DNA of 64,000 nucleotides from Actinomycetota bacterium (GTDB lineage Bacteria > Actinomycetota > Actinomycetes > Streptosporangiales > Streptosporangiaceae): positions 2,139 to 66,138 of the forward strand of contig PMSU01000140.1 in NCBI GenBank assembly GCA_003168255.1, written 5' to 3'. Made by a program: the position numbers and the translations under genes. Shown piece by piece: positions 1 through 8,633 of this stretch. The notes below the pieces were generated by a model. That model saw nothing but the letters and a program-made list of their open reading frames with translations, did no database searches and was not told where the DNA came from. Position 1 is the stretch's first letter. The number at the start of each line of letters is the position of its first letter.

Positions 1-2370
1 GCGGAAGAGACCGGCGAGCTGGGTGAGGCCGGGTCGCCGGACGATTCCCAGGCAGACGGGACTGGCGAACTGGGCGATGCCGATGCGGATGAGGATTCCG
101 CCCAGTCTGGTGCCGTGGACGAGCCCGCTCCATCCAAGTCGCGCCTGGCTCGTCATTCTCGGGCGGGCGCCTCGCGGCTAGCCCGCCATTCACGGGCGGC
201 CGCTGCGCGCGTCCCCGCGTCAGGCAGCGGGTTTTCCCGGCTCACCCTGCTCCCCGCGCTGCTGGTCATCGCGTGGCTGCTGCCTGCTGTGCCGCTGCTG
301 CTTGCCGGGAGCTTTGCGCTCGCCCCGATGCTCGTGATCTCCATACCTGTGGCGCTGGCACTCATCGTCTTTGGCCTGCGGCGGGTACCAGGCCGCTGGC
401 CGATGAGCGCCCAGACCCGGCCGGGACTGGGCCGCCCCGCTCCGTGGTGGTCGCTGCTCGCCACGGCCGCGGTGGCAGCGGGATTCACCGCATGGCAGAT
501 CGTGATGAACTCGCAGCAGGTCATCGTCACCCGCGACCCGGGTATCTACCTGCAATTCGGCTACTGGATCGCGCAGCACGGCTCAACCGCCATCCCGGTG
601 TCTGCGGCGGCATTCGGCGGGGCCCACCCGGGCCTTAGTTTCGGTAGCGTCGGCTTCGTCCAGCACGGTGCCACGCTGTCACCGCAGTTCCTGGCCGGGC
701 TGCCGAGCGTGCTCGCGGCCGGGTTCTGGGCTGGCGGAATCAAGGCCGGGCTGCTAGTGCCGCCCGTGCTCGGCGGGCTCGCGGTGCTCACGTTCGGCGG
801 GCTCGTGGGGAGGCTGGCGGGATCACGCTGGGCGCCGGCCGGCGCGATCGTGCTTGCCCTCGCCCTTCCCCAGCAGTACACCAGCCGGTCCGCGTTCAGC
901 GAGACGCTCACCCAGATACTGCTCTTTGGCGGGCTCTGCCTGCTCATCGATTCGCTGTGTGCGCCGCCCGCGGCGCCGGCCAGCCCGACGACGAAATGGT
1001 GGCGGGCTAGCCCGAGTCCGGCGACCGTGCTGGCCGCCCTCGGCGGACTGGCCCTCGGCCTCACGGCGGTAATCCGGGTGGACGGGCTGAGCGATCTGCT
1101 GCCGGCCATTCCCCTCATCGGAATCATGTTCGCGGCCAGGAAGCCGCAGTGGCTCCCGTTCGGCATCGGATTGATCGTGGGTGCGGGATACGGACTCGCC
1201 GACGGCTATCTGCTCGCTCGACCGTATCTCGACTCGCTGGCGTCCTGGATGCGGCCGTTCGGAATAATCGCTGGTGCGGTGACTGTGGTCACGCTGGATT
1301 GCGTGCTGGTGTGGCGTTACGCGAGGCTGGACCGGAAGATCAAGCGCCTGCTGGCCGCACGGCCGCTGCGCTGGCTTCCCGAGCTGGCCGCGGGGCTGAC
1401 CGTGCTGGCCTTGATCGGCTTCGCCATCAGGCCGTACGTGCAGACCGTGCGGGGGGATGGCAACCGGGCGATGATCGCCTATGTCGGCTACCTCCAGCGG
1501 GTCGCCGGGCTGCCGCTCGACCCGCGAAGGCTGTATGCGGAGGACACGCTCTACTGGGTGATCTGGTACATCGGGCTGCCTGCCCTGCTGCTCGGTGTGT
1601 TCGGGATCGCACTGCTGATCCGGCGGGTCGTGCGTGCGCTGATCACCTGGAGTGACCCCGCCGGTACGGCCCGGCTCTGGGTGCTGCCGCTGCTGATTAT
1701 CGGCTGGGCGACGGTCACCGTGCTGTGGCGGCCGGGCACCGTCCCCGATCAGCCGTGGGCCAGTCGCCGGCTGGTGCCGGTCGTGCTGCCCGGCCTGATC
1801 CTGGCCGCGGTATGGGCCGCCGCGTGGCTGACCGACCGGGCGGGTCAGCGCGGCGCAGGCAAGGTGGTGTCGTCGGCGGTGGTGGCGCTCTGCGTCGCCG
1901 CCATCCTGCTTCCCACCGCGCTGACAACATTCGGCATCGGCGTCGCCCCCTCGCAGCGGGCCAAGGTGAAGTCATCGGCGACCGGCCTGGCACTTCAGCG
2001 GACAAGCAGGGGAGAGACCAGCGCGGTGGGCCGGCTGTGCAGCGCGATCGGCCCTAGTGCGTCGGTGGTCATCGTGGATCCGCGGGTCGCCAACGAATTC
2101 ACGCAGCTCATCCGGGGCATGTGCGACGTTCCGGTGGCCCGGATGAACCGGCCGTCGGCCTTTGGAGTGCAGGCGGTGGTGACCGGGATCGAGGGGGCGC
2201 GCAGGCGTCCCGTGCTGCTCGGCGCTGACCAGGCGGAGCTTGCCGCCTATGGCCCGCTGCCACGCGAGATTCTCAACCTGGTCACGACGCAGGACGCGCA
2301 CGAGCTGACCCGGCCGCCGACCACGACGTGGCCGGCCCATTACGTGATCTGGATGTCGCAACTCGGCTGA
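1..2370 (+). CDS. Polytopic membrane protein, possible GT-C-type glycosyltransferase (5' end outside window)
   Basis: The reading frame is open from base 1, so the gene starts outside the window; a GTG at 115 is an internal candidate start. The first 38 codons are acidic and low in complexity, with TGELG(E/D)A-like repeats, followed by an Arg/Ala-rich stretch and then many hydrophobic segments spread over the rest of the protein. A short hydrophilic loop with VTRDPGIYLQFGYW follows an early membrane segment, and a soluble C-terminal domain of about 150 residues ends the protein. An acidic or RDP loop after the first helices is common in GT-C lipid-sugar-dependent glycosyltransferases, but no family motif is decisive. 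It probably sits in the cytoplasmic membrane. It ends 29 bases before the aminotransferase gene on the same strand. Confidence 0.75.
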   Translation, partial: AEETGELGEAGSPDDSQADGTGELGDADADEDSAQSGAVDEPAPSKSRLARHSRAGASRLARHSRAAAARVPASGSGFSRLTLLPALLVIAWLLPAVPLLLAGSFALAPMLVISIPVALALIVFGLRRVPGRWPMSAQTRPGLGRPAPWWSLLATAAVAAGFTAWQIVMNSQQVIVTRDPGIYLQFGYWIAQHGSTAIPVSAAAFGGAHPGLSFGSVGFVQHGATLSPQFLAGLPSVLAAGFWAGGIKAGLLVPPVLGGLAVLTFGGLVGRLAGSRWAPAGAIVLALALPQQYTSRSAFSETLTQILLFGGLCLLIDSLCAPPAAPASPTTKWWRASPSPATVLAALGGLALGLTAVIRVDGLSDLLPAIPLIGIMFAARKPQWLPFGIGLIVGAGYGLADGYLLARPYLDSLASWMRPFGIIAGAVTVVTLDCVLVWRYARLDRKIKRLLAARPLRWLPELAAGLTVLALIGFAIRPYVQTVRGDGNRAMIAYVGYLQRVAGLPLDPRRLYAEDTLYWVIWYIGLPALLLGVFGIALLIRRVVRALITWSDPAGTARLWVLPLLIIGWATVTVLWRPGTVPDQPWASRRLVPVVLPGLILAAVWAAAWLTDRAGQRGAGKVVSSAVVALCVAAILLPTALTTFGIGVAPSQRAKVKSSATGLALQRTSRGETSAVGRLCSAIGPSASVVIVDPRVANEFTQLIRGMCDVPVARMNRPSAFGVQAVVTGIEGARRRPVLLGADQAELAAYGPLPREILNLVTTQDAHELTRPPTTTWPAHYVIWMSQLG

Positions 2371-2399
2371 GGGTGCACGTCGTTGCCTAGGCTGCCGGT

Positions 2400-3530
2400 G
2401 TGCGGTTTGGTGATTTCAGGCTGGAGCGGTACTTCGGCGAGTGGGAGTTCAGCGCCAGCATCTTGCTCGGCAGCAGTGATCCCGAGTCGATGCGCATTGG
2501 CGATCTTCTTGCGCTTGCCGACGAGGACGGCCGCAGGCGTTGGGAGGAGCTATGGCTCGGTTACACCGAGTCGGCTGGCCTGCCGGCGCTTCGCGAGGCG
2601 ATAGCGGGTCAGTTCGCCGGATGTGACGCGGGGGACGTTCTGGTGTTCAGCGCCCCGGAAGAGGCGATCTTCCATGTCGCTGCCGCCGTGCTTGAGCCGG
2701 GTGATCACATGGTGGGCATCACGCCGGCTTACCAGTCGTCCTACGAAGTCCCGCGTTCGGTGGGCGCGGAGGTCACGCTTGTGCCGCTGCGCGAGGACCG
2801 CGGGTGGGCTATCGACGTCGACGAGCTCGCGGCTGCCGTGACCGCGCGGACCCGGCTGATCTACGTCAACTCCCCGCACAACCCGACGGGCGCCTTGATG
2901 AGCGCTTCTACTCAGAGGCGCCTCATCGAGCTTGTCCACTCGTGCGGTGCCTACCTGTTCAGCGATGAGGTGTACCGGGGGCTTGAGTTCGATCCGGCGG
3001 ACCGGCTGCCCGCGGCCGCGGACCTGCATCCGCGGGCGATCAGCCTGGGCGGCCTGTCCAAGGCATACGGCCTGCCGGGCGTGCGGCTGGGCTGGACCGC
3101 ATGCCGGGACGCTGGGCTGAACCGGCGGATGCTGGCGGCGAAGGACTTCACCACGATCTGCGCGTCGGCGCCGAGTGAGGTGCTTGCGCTGATCGCGGTC
3201 CGGGCAGCGGATCGCCTGGTTGACCGTGCCCTGACCGGCATCCTGCGGAATCTCGGCCTGGTCGATGGATTCTTCGCTGAGCGTCCGGAGGCGGTGCGCT
3301 GGGTGCGCCCGCGAGCCGGCAGCGTCGGCTTCCCTGAGCTTCTGCTGGGCATGCCTGTTGCAAGGTTCTGCGAGCGGCTGGTGGCCGAGCATGGCGTCCT
3401 GCTGGTGCCGGCGGGCATGTTCGAGTCGGCGACCAATCACTTCAGGATCGGGCTGGGCAGAGCTAACCTGCCGGACGGTCTCGAGGTACTGGGCGACTTC
3501 ATCGCTGGGCTGGACGCGGGGCAGGCGTAG
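2400..3530 (+). CDS. Class I/II PLP-dependent aminotransferase
   Basis: This 376-residue protein has the fold-type I aminotransferase layout. An N-terminal GYTESAGLPALREAIA block aligns the substrate arm, NSPHNPTGA is the cofactor loop, FSDEVYRGLEF carries the Asp that contacts the pyridine nitrogen, and SLGGLSKAYGLPGVRLGW supplies the Schiff-base lysine. The C-terminal FRIGLG supplies the carboxylate-binding Arg. Length is normal for the family. GTG at 2400 is used as start because the upstream in-frame region lies within the end of the preceding gene. The substrate cannot be read from the sequence; the family also includes capreomycidine-synthase-like enzymes, so secondary metabolism is possible. 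It lies directly upstream of the tRNA and is likely chromosomal backbone. Confidence 0.85.
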   Translation: MRFGDFRLERYFGEWEFSASILLGSSDPESMRIGDLLALADEDGRRRWEELWLGYTESAGLPALREAIAGQFAGCDAGDVLVFSAPEEAIFHVAAAVLEPGDHMVGITPAYQSSYEVPRSVGAEVTLVPLREDRGWAIDVDELAAAVTARTRLIYVNSPHNPTGALMSASTQRRLIELVHSCGAYLFSDEVYRGLEFDPADRLPAAADLHPRAISLGGLSKAYGLPGVRLGWTACRDAGLNRRMLAAKDFTTICASAPSEVLALIAVRAADRLVDRALTGILRNLGLVDGFFAERPEAVRWVRPRAGSVGFPELLLGMPVARFCERLVAEHGVLLVPAGMFESATNHFRIGLGRANLPDGLEVLGDFIAGLDAGQA

Positions 3531-3575
3531 CGGCAGGGCTTTGGGTGCTGGTCACGAGCTTGTGACCCGGCCGAT

Positions 3576-3604
3576 TTGCTCGTGGCGCCAGGGCGCCATA
3601 AAGT
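3576..3604 (+). promoter_or_regulatory. Sigma-70-type promoter of tRNA-fMet
   Basis: TTGCTC (3576-3581) and TAAAGT (3599-3604) are separated by 17 bases and sit 12 bases before the first tRNA nucleotide. Spacing and position fit a housekeeping promoter with a very short leader. A 6-bp inverted repeat (GGTCAC/GTGACC, 3550-3567) just upstream may be the weak 3' hairpin of the aminotransferase gene. Confidence 0.6.
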
Positions 3605-3616
3605 AGGGACACGCGA

Positions 3617-3693
3617 CGCGGGGTGGAGCAGTTCGGTAGCTCGCTGGGCTCATAACCCAGAGGTCGTAGGTTCAAATCCTACCCCCGCTACCA
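3617..3693 (+). tRNA. Initiator tRNA-fMet (CAU), with encoded CCA
   Basis: The 77-nt cloverleaf begins CGCGGGGTGGAGCAG and ends CCCCGCTACCA. The acceptor stem pairs positions 2-7 with 66-71 and leaves position 1 (C) unpaired with position 72 (U). The anticodon loop is CTCATAA on a stem with three consecutive G:C pairs. The open first pair and the GGG/CCC stem are initiator hallmarks. The T arm (GTAGG TTCAAAT CCTAC) is intact and CCA is encoded. tRNA 3' ends are common integration sites for actinomycete mobile elements, and everything downstream here is accessory in character. Confidence 0.96.
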
Positions 3694-3707
3694 AGAAGTA
3701 GCAGGTC

Positions 3708-3742
3708 AGAAGCCGGTTCCCGGAATCAGGGAACCGGCTTCT
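3708..3742 (+). terminator. Rho-independent terminator after tRNA-fMet
   Basis: A 14-bp perfect inverted repeat (3708-3721 with 3729-3742) and a 7-nt loop lie 15 bases after the tRNA CCA end, followed by TGATCGTTTGT. The stem is GC-rich in the middle and the tail is moderately T-rich. It most likely ends the tRNA transcript. The rest of 3743-3994 shows no recognisable gene. Confidence 0.75.
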
Positions 3743-3994
3743 TGATCGTTTGTCCGTGATTCGTCCGCGGGATCAGACCTCATCGGACGACACTGAGCTA
3801 GAAAAATCGTCATGCGATGGCATGGATCGGGGAGACGCAGCGTCTCCCTCTTGAACGTCCTTTGCGCCGCGAGATGGGGCTCTGCAACCAAGATCCGATG
3901 GCACGCTGGCCTGGGGCCACACGCTCCCGTGGACACCCAGCTTTGTTCCTCTCGCGTAGGCGTGGTGGCCCGGTGGCCGGGAGTCCCGACTGGA

Positions 3995-5884
3995 CTACGG
4001 CCGTGGTACGCGGGGAGTCTGGGGGTTGTGGCCTGAGCGGAGTCGCCGGGGGGTGGCGTGTTCGTGGTTGCCCGTTTCGCTGCCTGGCAGGCGTTCCGCC
4101 TGGTGGCGCGGGTTGTCCTTGGCGGCGAGCCGCGCGGCGTTGCCGGGGGGATTCCGCCGGCCTGGGGCATCGTTGGCCTGTGGGTGGGGCTGGCTGGACG
4201 TCCGCTCGGCTTGGGAGATCAGTGTCCGGGCTGCTGTGTCGATCGCGGCGGCGCGCAGCAGCATGATCGGGTCGGCGACCCGCAGGCCCCGGACGACCTG
4301 CTCAACCGGTCCCGGCTCGGGTGCCCTGGCGTCGGGCTGGTCGCCCAGCGCTGTCGCGTTCGCGAGGTTGCGTGGGCCTAGTTCCCTGGGATGGCTGCTG
4401 TGGTGGGGGTCGGCCGCCGCCCGGGCCAGCGCGAGCGGGCTGCTCGGCGCGTCGGTGGCAAGAGCCAGGCCGGCCAGTGCGCGGGCGGCCCGGACGTTGG
4501 CGTCTGCGGCGGTCCGGTAGGCCTGGAGTATGGGCTTGGTCCGGTCTGTTGGTGCCGTCGCGTACGGGCGGGGGACATCGTAGCTGCCAGGCAGGGAGCG
4601 GGTGGTGACGTACAGCCGCCCGGCGCGGTCGGCGGCTGTGACGGCCTGGAGGTGGGCGGCGGCGACGCAGGCGAAGGCGTCACAGGCCTGGTGGGCGGCG
4701 GCTACGACGTTCAGCGCGCGGGGTGCCAGGCCGGCTGGGTCACGCAGCGGGCAGCCTGCCGCCCTGGCCGGGCTCCAGTCCGGGTCATCCCAGGTGAGCC
4801 GGCCCATCCGGAGGACGAGATCGGTGAGTTCGGTGGTGAGATGGGTGGCGTGGCCGCGGGTCTCGGTCGCCAGCCCGTACCAGGTGGCGGCGACCCGGCG
4901 CCACGCTGACCCGGCCTCGGCAACGGCGTCGGCGGCGGCCTGCAACTGCTCCCGGTCCAGGGGGTGGTCGCTGTCTGGGCCGGGGTGGCTGGCCAGGGAA
5001 CGGAGAAGGATTTCGCTGGCGTGCCCGGTCACGGCGGCAGCGGTCGCTGTCCAGCGCCAGGTGTCGGCGGTGGCAGCGGGCGTCCCCCCAGCACGTTCGG
5101 CGGAGCTGAACACCACGGCGCGCAGCCGCTCGGCGCTGACGTTGATGCCCGCGCACAGTTCGGTCATGGCTTCGGCGGTGCCGGGGGGCAGCCGGTCGGG
5201 CCGCTGGGCCGGCGGGAGGGCGCGCAGCAGCCGGGCGTCCTCGGCGGTGGCCGGGTGCGCGGCGGCGGCGGGGTGCGCGGCGGCGCCGGCCGTCCACAGC
5301 CACAGGGTCGCCGTGTGCAGGGCGTCACGGACGGCCGCGGGAGCGGGTGCCTGGGCCGGGTCGGCCGATGCCAGGCTCGCCGCCCAGGGGGCGAGCTGGC
5401 TGGACCAGCGGGTGATCTGTGTCGTCAGCGCCCGGGTAACGGGCAGGGAGGTGACGGCGGGCGCCCAGGGTGAGCGGTCTGCCTGGAGCTGGCCGGGGGT
5501 GGTGGTGCGGTGGGTGTTCAGCAGGTCCCGGCCTGCGGCGAGCGCGGTGGCGGCTGCCGCGAGGCCGCGGGCGGGAGTGCCCCCGGGCCCGCTGGCGGAG
5601 CTGCTGATGGATGTGGCTTTGTCCAGGCAGTCGGCGGCGTTGTACAGGGCTGTGCTGGCGTCAACCCCAGCGCGGTCCCACGCGCTCAGGTCTGTCCTGG
5701 TCACGACCTCGGTCATCTGAAAGGGGGTGCGGTCATCAAGGCAGCGGGCCATCACGGCGACGAACCGGCCCAATTCCAGCGCCGTCGCGGCCTGGCCAGC
5801 GGACTGGCTCCCGCCGTCGGCGAAGGCCGCCTGCAGATGCTCATCGGCCTGGCGAAGGAAGTCGCCCAGGGTGACCCCCGTCAT
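3995..5884 (-). CDS. Hypothetical Ala-rich helical protein
   Basis: I do not recognise this 629-residue protein. It is almost wholly predicted helical and very rich in Ala, Leu, Arg and Thr, with no transmembrane segment, signal peptide or nucleotide-binding motif that I can see. The last 80 or so residues are Pro/Arg/Asn-rich and probably disordered. The start codon overlaps the stop of the upstream 139-residue gene by one base (TAATG), so the two are translationally coupled and probably act together. A regular alternation of helices in residues 1-450 would suit a scaffold or an interaction partner, but this is inference only. Confidence 0.7.
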   Translation of the reverse strand: MTGVTLGDFLRQADEHLQAAFADGGSQSAGQAATALELGRFVAVMARCLDDRTPFQMTEVVTRTDLSAWDRAGVDASTALYNAADCLDKATSISSSASGPGGTPARGLAAAATALAAGRDLLNTHRTTTPGQLQADRSPWAPAVTSLPVTRALTTQITRWSSQLAPWAASLASADPAQAPAPAAVRDALHTATLWLWTAGAAAHPAAAAHPATAEDARLLRALPPAQRPDRLPPGTAEAMTELCAGINVSAERLRAVVFSSAERAGGTPAATADTWRWTATAAAVTGHASEILLRSLASHPGPDSDHPLDREQLQAAADAVAEAGSAWRRVAATWYGLATETRGHATHLTTELTDLVLRMGRLTWDDPDWSPARAAGCPLRDPAGLAPRALNVVAAAHQACDAFACVAAAHLQAVTAADRAGRLYVTTRSLPGSYDVPRPYATAPTDRTKPILQAYRTAADANVRAARALAGLALATDAPSSPLALARAAADPHHSSHPRELGPRNLANATALGDQPDARAPEPGPVEQVVRGLRVADPIMLLRAAAIDTAARTLISQAERTSSQPHPQANDAPGRRNPPGNAARLAAKDNPRHQAERLPGSETGNHEHATPRRLRSGHNPQTPRVPRP

Positions 5885-6303
5885 TACCTGTCCGGGCCGA
5901 GCAGGTGACGGATGCGGTCGGCCTCGCGGCCAGCATCCTCGCAGGCGCGGCGGTCACCGGGGTCCACAGCCTGGTCTGCGGCTGCGTGCAGGCGGAGACC
6001 CAGGGCCGTCACCAGGCCGGCGAGATCGTCTGCGATCTGGTGCGCGTCCGCTGAATCTGGCCGGGTCAGGCAGGCGGGCTGGCCGGGAGTAGCGGGCATC
6101 GACGGCGCGAATCCGACCGCGTCCCTGCCCTCGGCGGCGGACGCCGCCGCGAACATGAACGCGGGGAACATGCCCGGGGTCAGGCCGGCGGACTCGCTGG
6201 CCACAGCCTGGACAAGCTCGAAGGCGTCCCAGCCCGCCGCGAGCGTGTTGCCTACGCCCTCAGCGGCGCTCAAGCGCTCGCGCATCATCTCGATGTCCCG
6301 CAT
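5884..6303 (-). CDS. Hypothetical protein, coupled to the 629-residue gene
   Basis: This 139-residue protein is helical and of mixed charge. Its hydrophobic middle (MFPAFMFAAASAAEG) is too short and too polar to be a clear membrane span. It starts at ATG 6303 and its TAA overlaps the next ATG by one base. No family is recognised. It is the first gene of a two-gene leftward unit; 6304-6480 upstream is free of genes and should hold its promoter, although no convincing -10/-35 was found. Confidence 0.6.
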   Translation of the reverse strand: MRDIEMMRERLSAAEGVGNTLAAGWDAFELVQAVASESAGLTPGMFPAFMFAAASAAEGRDAVGFAPSMPATPGQPACLTRPDSADAHQIADDLAGLVTALGLRLHAAADQAVDPGDRRACEDAGREADRIRHLLGPDR

Positions 6304-6480
6304 GCCTATCTCCCCGTCTCGGTGAACCAGCAGTTACCCCGCTCTGCCCGCAAGCACGTTCACCGGGTCCAGGCGCATACACGCACCTGCCTGCGGATAA
6401 AGCTGCCTTATCAGGCTGCCTTCCGCAAGTGGATGCGGATTGTGCGGGCTCATGCGTCACCAGTCATCAGGAATTGGCAT

Positions 6481-7311
6481 TCAGCCTGCCTGGGTGGTGG
6501 TCAGGCGCGCCCGCAATTCGGCGAAGGGGTCGTATCCGAGACGCTTGATTTTATTTTCCTGATTGCGCAGGAAGGACGTGAGCTTGGGGTAGGGAATGCG
6601 AAGCGGCAGGGCTGGCGGGTCATCGAGATAGTCGCCGAACAGGCAGCCCGACACGTGGGCACAGACGCACACGAGGATGTTGCAGCTCGCGCACAGCAGG
6701 CCGCGCACGTACCCGGTAAATGGATCATGGTCGATCTCGGTACCGGCCCAGCGGCGGCAAACATGGCAATCACGGCCGAACGCCTGTGATAGCTCGATAC
6801 GGACACGCCCGACCGGGCTGCGCTGATCGTGATACGGCGGCCATCTCACCTGCGCGGACGCCCCGTAGCGCGCTGGGCATCGCTCACGCCGGGGCACGGA
6901 CGCGGGATCTGCCAGGTGCCCGGTCAGGGCCATCACCCATCGGGCGTCGATGCCATCGCTCAGGTTCTGGCCACAGTCGCACCAGTCCTCTTGGGCGTAG
7001 GCCCCATCGGGGAGCCGGGCGGCAGCGCACGCGGGCTGGCCATCGGCGCACAAGTGGTAACGGCCGTCGCTGCCGAGGATCGCGACGTGATCGCCGCTGG
7101 GTGCGTGGCCGTCCTGCTGCCAGCGGCACATCCCCCAGCGTCCTTGTGCGAGACGGGACTCGATGTCCGGGCGCGACCATCGCAGCGCGAACCGCCACAC
7201 CAGGTATTCCGCCCGGTGCCGGGGCAGCTCAGCAAGGCAGGTGGCTATCCGGGCGTCCGGCCTGGCCGGTTCGGCGAGGGCTGGCCGCCCTTGGTAATCG
7301 GGATAACTCAC
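6481..7311 (-). CDS. Endonuclease VII-like (HNH/treble-clef) protein
   Basis: The C-terminal third carries the recombination endonuclease VII signature. Cys182 and Cys185 (CHVC) form one half of the zinc knuckle, EIDHDPFTG (193-200) holds the catalytic Asp-His-Asp, and GLLCASCN gives Cys207 and Cys210. The order Cx2C, D-H-D, x10, Cx2C matches the T4 endonuclease VII family, which cuts branched DNA. The N-terminal 170 residues hold additional Cys/Trp-rich sequence (MCRW, CDCG) of unknown role. Total length 276 is longer than the bare nuclease domain, so this is a fusion with an uncharacterised N-terminal module. The GTG start at 7311 has only a weak ribosome site. It lies just downstream of the graspetide cassette on the same strand, with a gap of about 110 bases. 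Confidence 0.7.
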   Translation of the reverse strand: MSYPDYQGRPALAEPARPDARIATCLAELPRHRAEYLVWRFALRWSRPDIESRLAQGRWGMCRWQQDGHAPSGDHVAILGSDGRYHLCADGQPACAAARLPDGAYAQEDWCDCGQNLSDGIDARWVMALTGHLADPASVPRRERCPARYGASAQVRWPPYHDQRSPVGRVRIELSQAFGRDCHVCRRWAGTEIDHDPFTGYVRGLLCASCNILVCVCAHVSGCLFGDYLDDPPALPLRIPYPKLTSFLRNQENKIKRLGYDPFAELRARLTTTQAG

Positions 7312-7422
7312 ACCGGCAAGCTACATCCGTGGTGCGACAATCCCATCTTGCGTACAGGCCGCTGCCTGGCCTCAGGTGGACCGCCGGAGCCGGGCCTCGC
7401 GAGCGTGGTGCCGTCGGATGCG

Positions 7423-8631
7423 CTACACGCCGCCGTTGTTCTGCGGGTCAGGCATCGGGGGGATGGTCTGCTGCGGGGTGTCACACCACAGGTGGCTGCC
7501 GGAGTCATCGACGGTGAGCCCGAACCTGCCGCGGTCTGGCATCCCACGCTCGGCCCAGTCGTCGAACGCGGCCTCGGCCTCATCCCACAGGGAGCGGGCC
7601 CCGTACTGGGTGATGTGCACCTGGCCTGTACCGGGCAGGTAGTCGGCGGCGGCCCAGGATCCGTTGTCCCCGCGGTTCTCGAAGAGCAGGAGGGAGAACG
7701 AGCCGTCGGCGTCGTCGATGGCCATCTGGGTGACGCCGGGCTGGAGCGCGGCCAGCAGCAGGTGCAGCCCCGGGTCGCCGTAGGCGAGTTCGCGTGGGTC
7801 GAGCGCGCCGTCGCGGGTGCGGGCCGCGTCGGCGTGGTGGGCGTGCCAGCGGCTGCGCTGGGACCGCATCATCATGTAGCCGCAGCCGCCGTGGAAGCGG
7901 CCGGTGGCGCGGCCTGCGGAGTCTACGTGCAGCCGGAGCTGGTGACCGGCGTACCCGTTCGGCAGCCAGGGCAGCACGATGACGGCACCCGGGCGGCACT
8001 GCCGCACCCAGGCGTAGGGGATGTGGGTGATCCCGCAGGTGACGTGCACCCGGTCATAGGGTGCCCCGGTCGGCCAGCCCAGCGCGCCATCCCCGGTGAT
8101 GACGGCGGGGTGGTACCCGGCGGTCTGGAGACTGTGCTGCGCCTGGGCGGCGACCTGCGCGTCAACCTCGATCGTGGTGACCCGCTGCTCGCCGAGCCGG
8201 TGCGACAGCAGGCCCGCGGTCCAGCCTGATCCGGTGCCGATTTCCAGCACGGTGTTGCCGTCGCGGACGGCCAGCAGCTCCAGGAAGCCCGCGGCGATGG
8301 CCGGTTCGGACAGCGAGCTGGTCGGCACGCCGTCGCCGCTGGCCACGGGGGTCTGCCCGTCGTCGAGCTGGATGATGACCGGGGTGGCAGGTGCGTAGAC
8401 CTGCCGCATCCACCCGGCTGGGTCGGCGGCGCGGTCGATAGCGTGCGGTTGCCCGCCCGCCGGCTGGGCCCACGCCTGGGCGGGCGCGAACAGGTGCCGG
8501 GGCACCGCTGCGACGGCCTGCAGCCAGCGCGGGTCGCGGAGATGACCCTGCTCGCGCAAGGCGTCAGCCAGCGCGGCAGCAGCCGGGAAGACCTCCTTGT
8601 CTGCCGCGTGCGGGCCGGCGGTGGTGGTCAT
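7423..8631 (-). CDS. tgmC: PIMT-type methyltransferase of graspetide cassette
   Basis: The protein resembles protein-L-isoaspartate O-methyltransferase. Residues 128-136 (VLEIGTGSG) are SAM motif I, and the preceding PTSSLSEPAIAAGFLELL aligns with the PIMT substrate-side helix. At 402 residues it is about twice the size of housekeeping PIMT, with a long C-terminal domain as seen in RiPP-associated forms. In graspetide pathways such enzymes methylate an Asp side chain of the ligated peptide, which then closes to an aspartimide. ATG 8631 is chosen because AGGAAAGG precedes it; a GTG two codons upstream overlaps the tgmB stop (GTGA). It is the third gene of the order tgmA-tgmB-tgmC. Confidence 0.85.
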   Translation of the reverse strand: MTTTAGPHAADKEVFPAAAALADALREQGHLRDPRWLQAVAAVPRHLFAPAQAWAQPAGGQPHAIDRAADPAGWMRQVYAPATPVIIQLDDGQTPVASGDGVPTSSLSEPAIAAGFLELLAVRDGNTVLEIGTGSGWTAGLLSHRLGEQRVTTIEVDAQVAAQAQHSLQTAGYHPAVITGDGALGWPTGAPYDRVHVTCGITHIPYAWVRQCRPGAVIVLPWLPNGYAGHQLRLHVDSAGRATGRFHGGCGYMMMRSQRSRWHAHHADAARTRDGALDPRELAYGDPGLHLLLAALQPGVTQMAIDDADGSFSLLLFENRGDNGSWAAADYLPGTGQVHITQYGARSLWDEAEAAFDDWAERGMPDRGRFGLTVDDSGSHLWCDTPQQTIPPMPDPQNNGGV

Positions 8632-8633
8632 CG

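Noticed and set aside
4602-5720. 372-codon open frame on the plus strand
   Set aside because: Opposite-strand shadow of the Ala-rich 629-residue gene; Ser/Ala/Arg low complexity and no ribosome site.
6829-8229. 466-codon plus-strand open frame over the methyltransferase gene
   Set aside because: Gly/Val/Arg-rich shadow; the minus strand carries clear SAM-binding and PIMT motifs.
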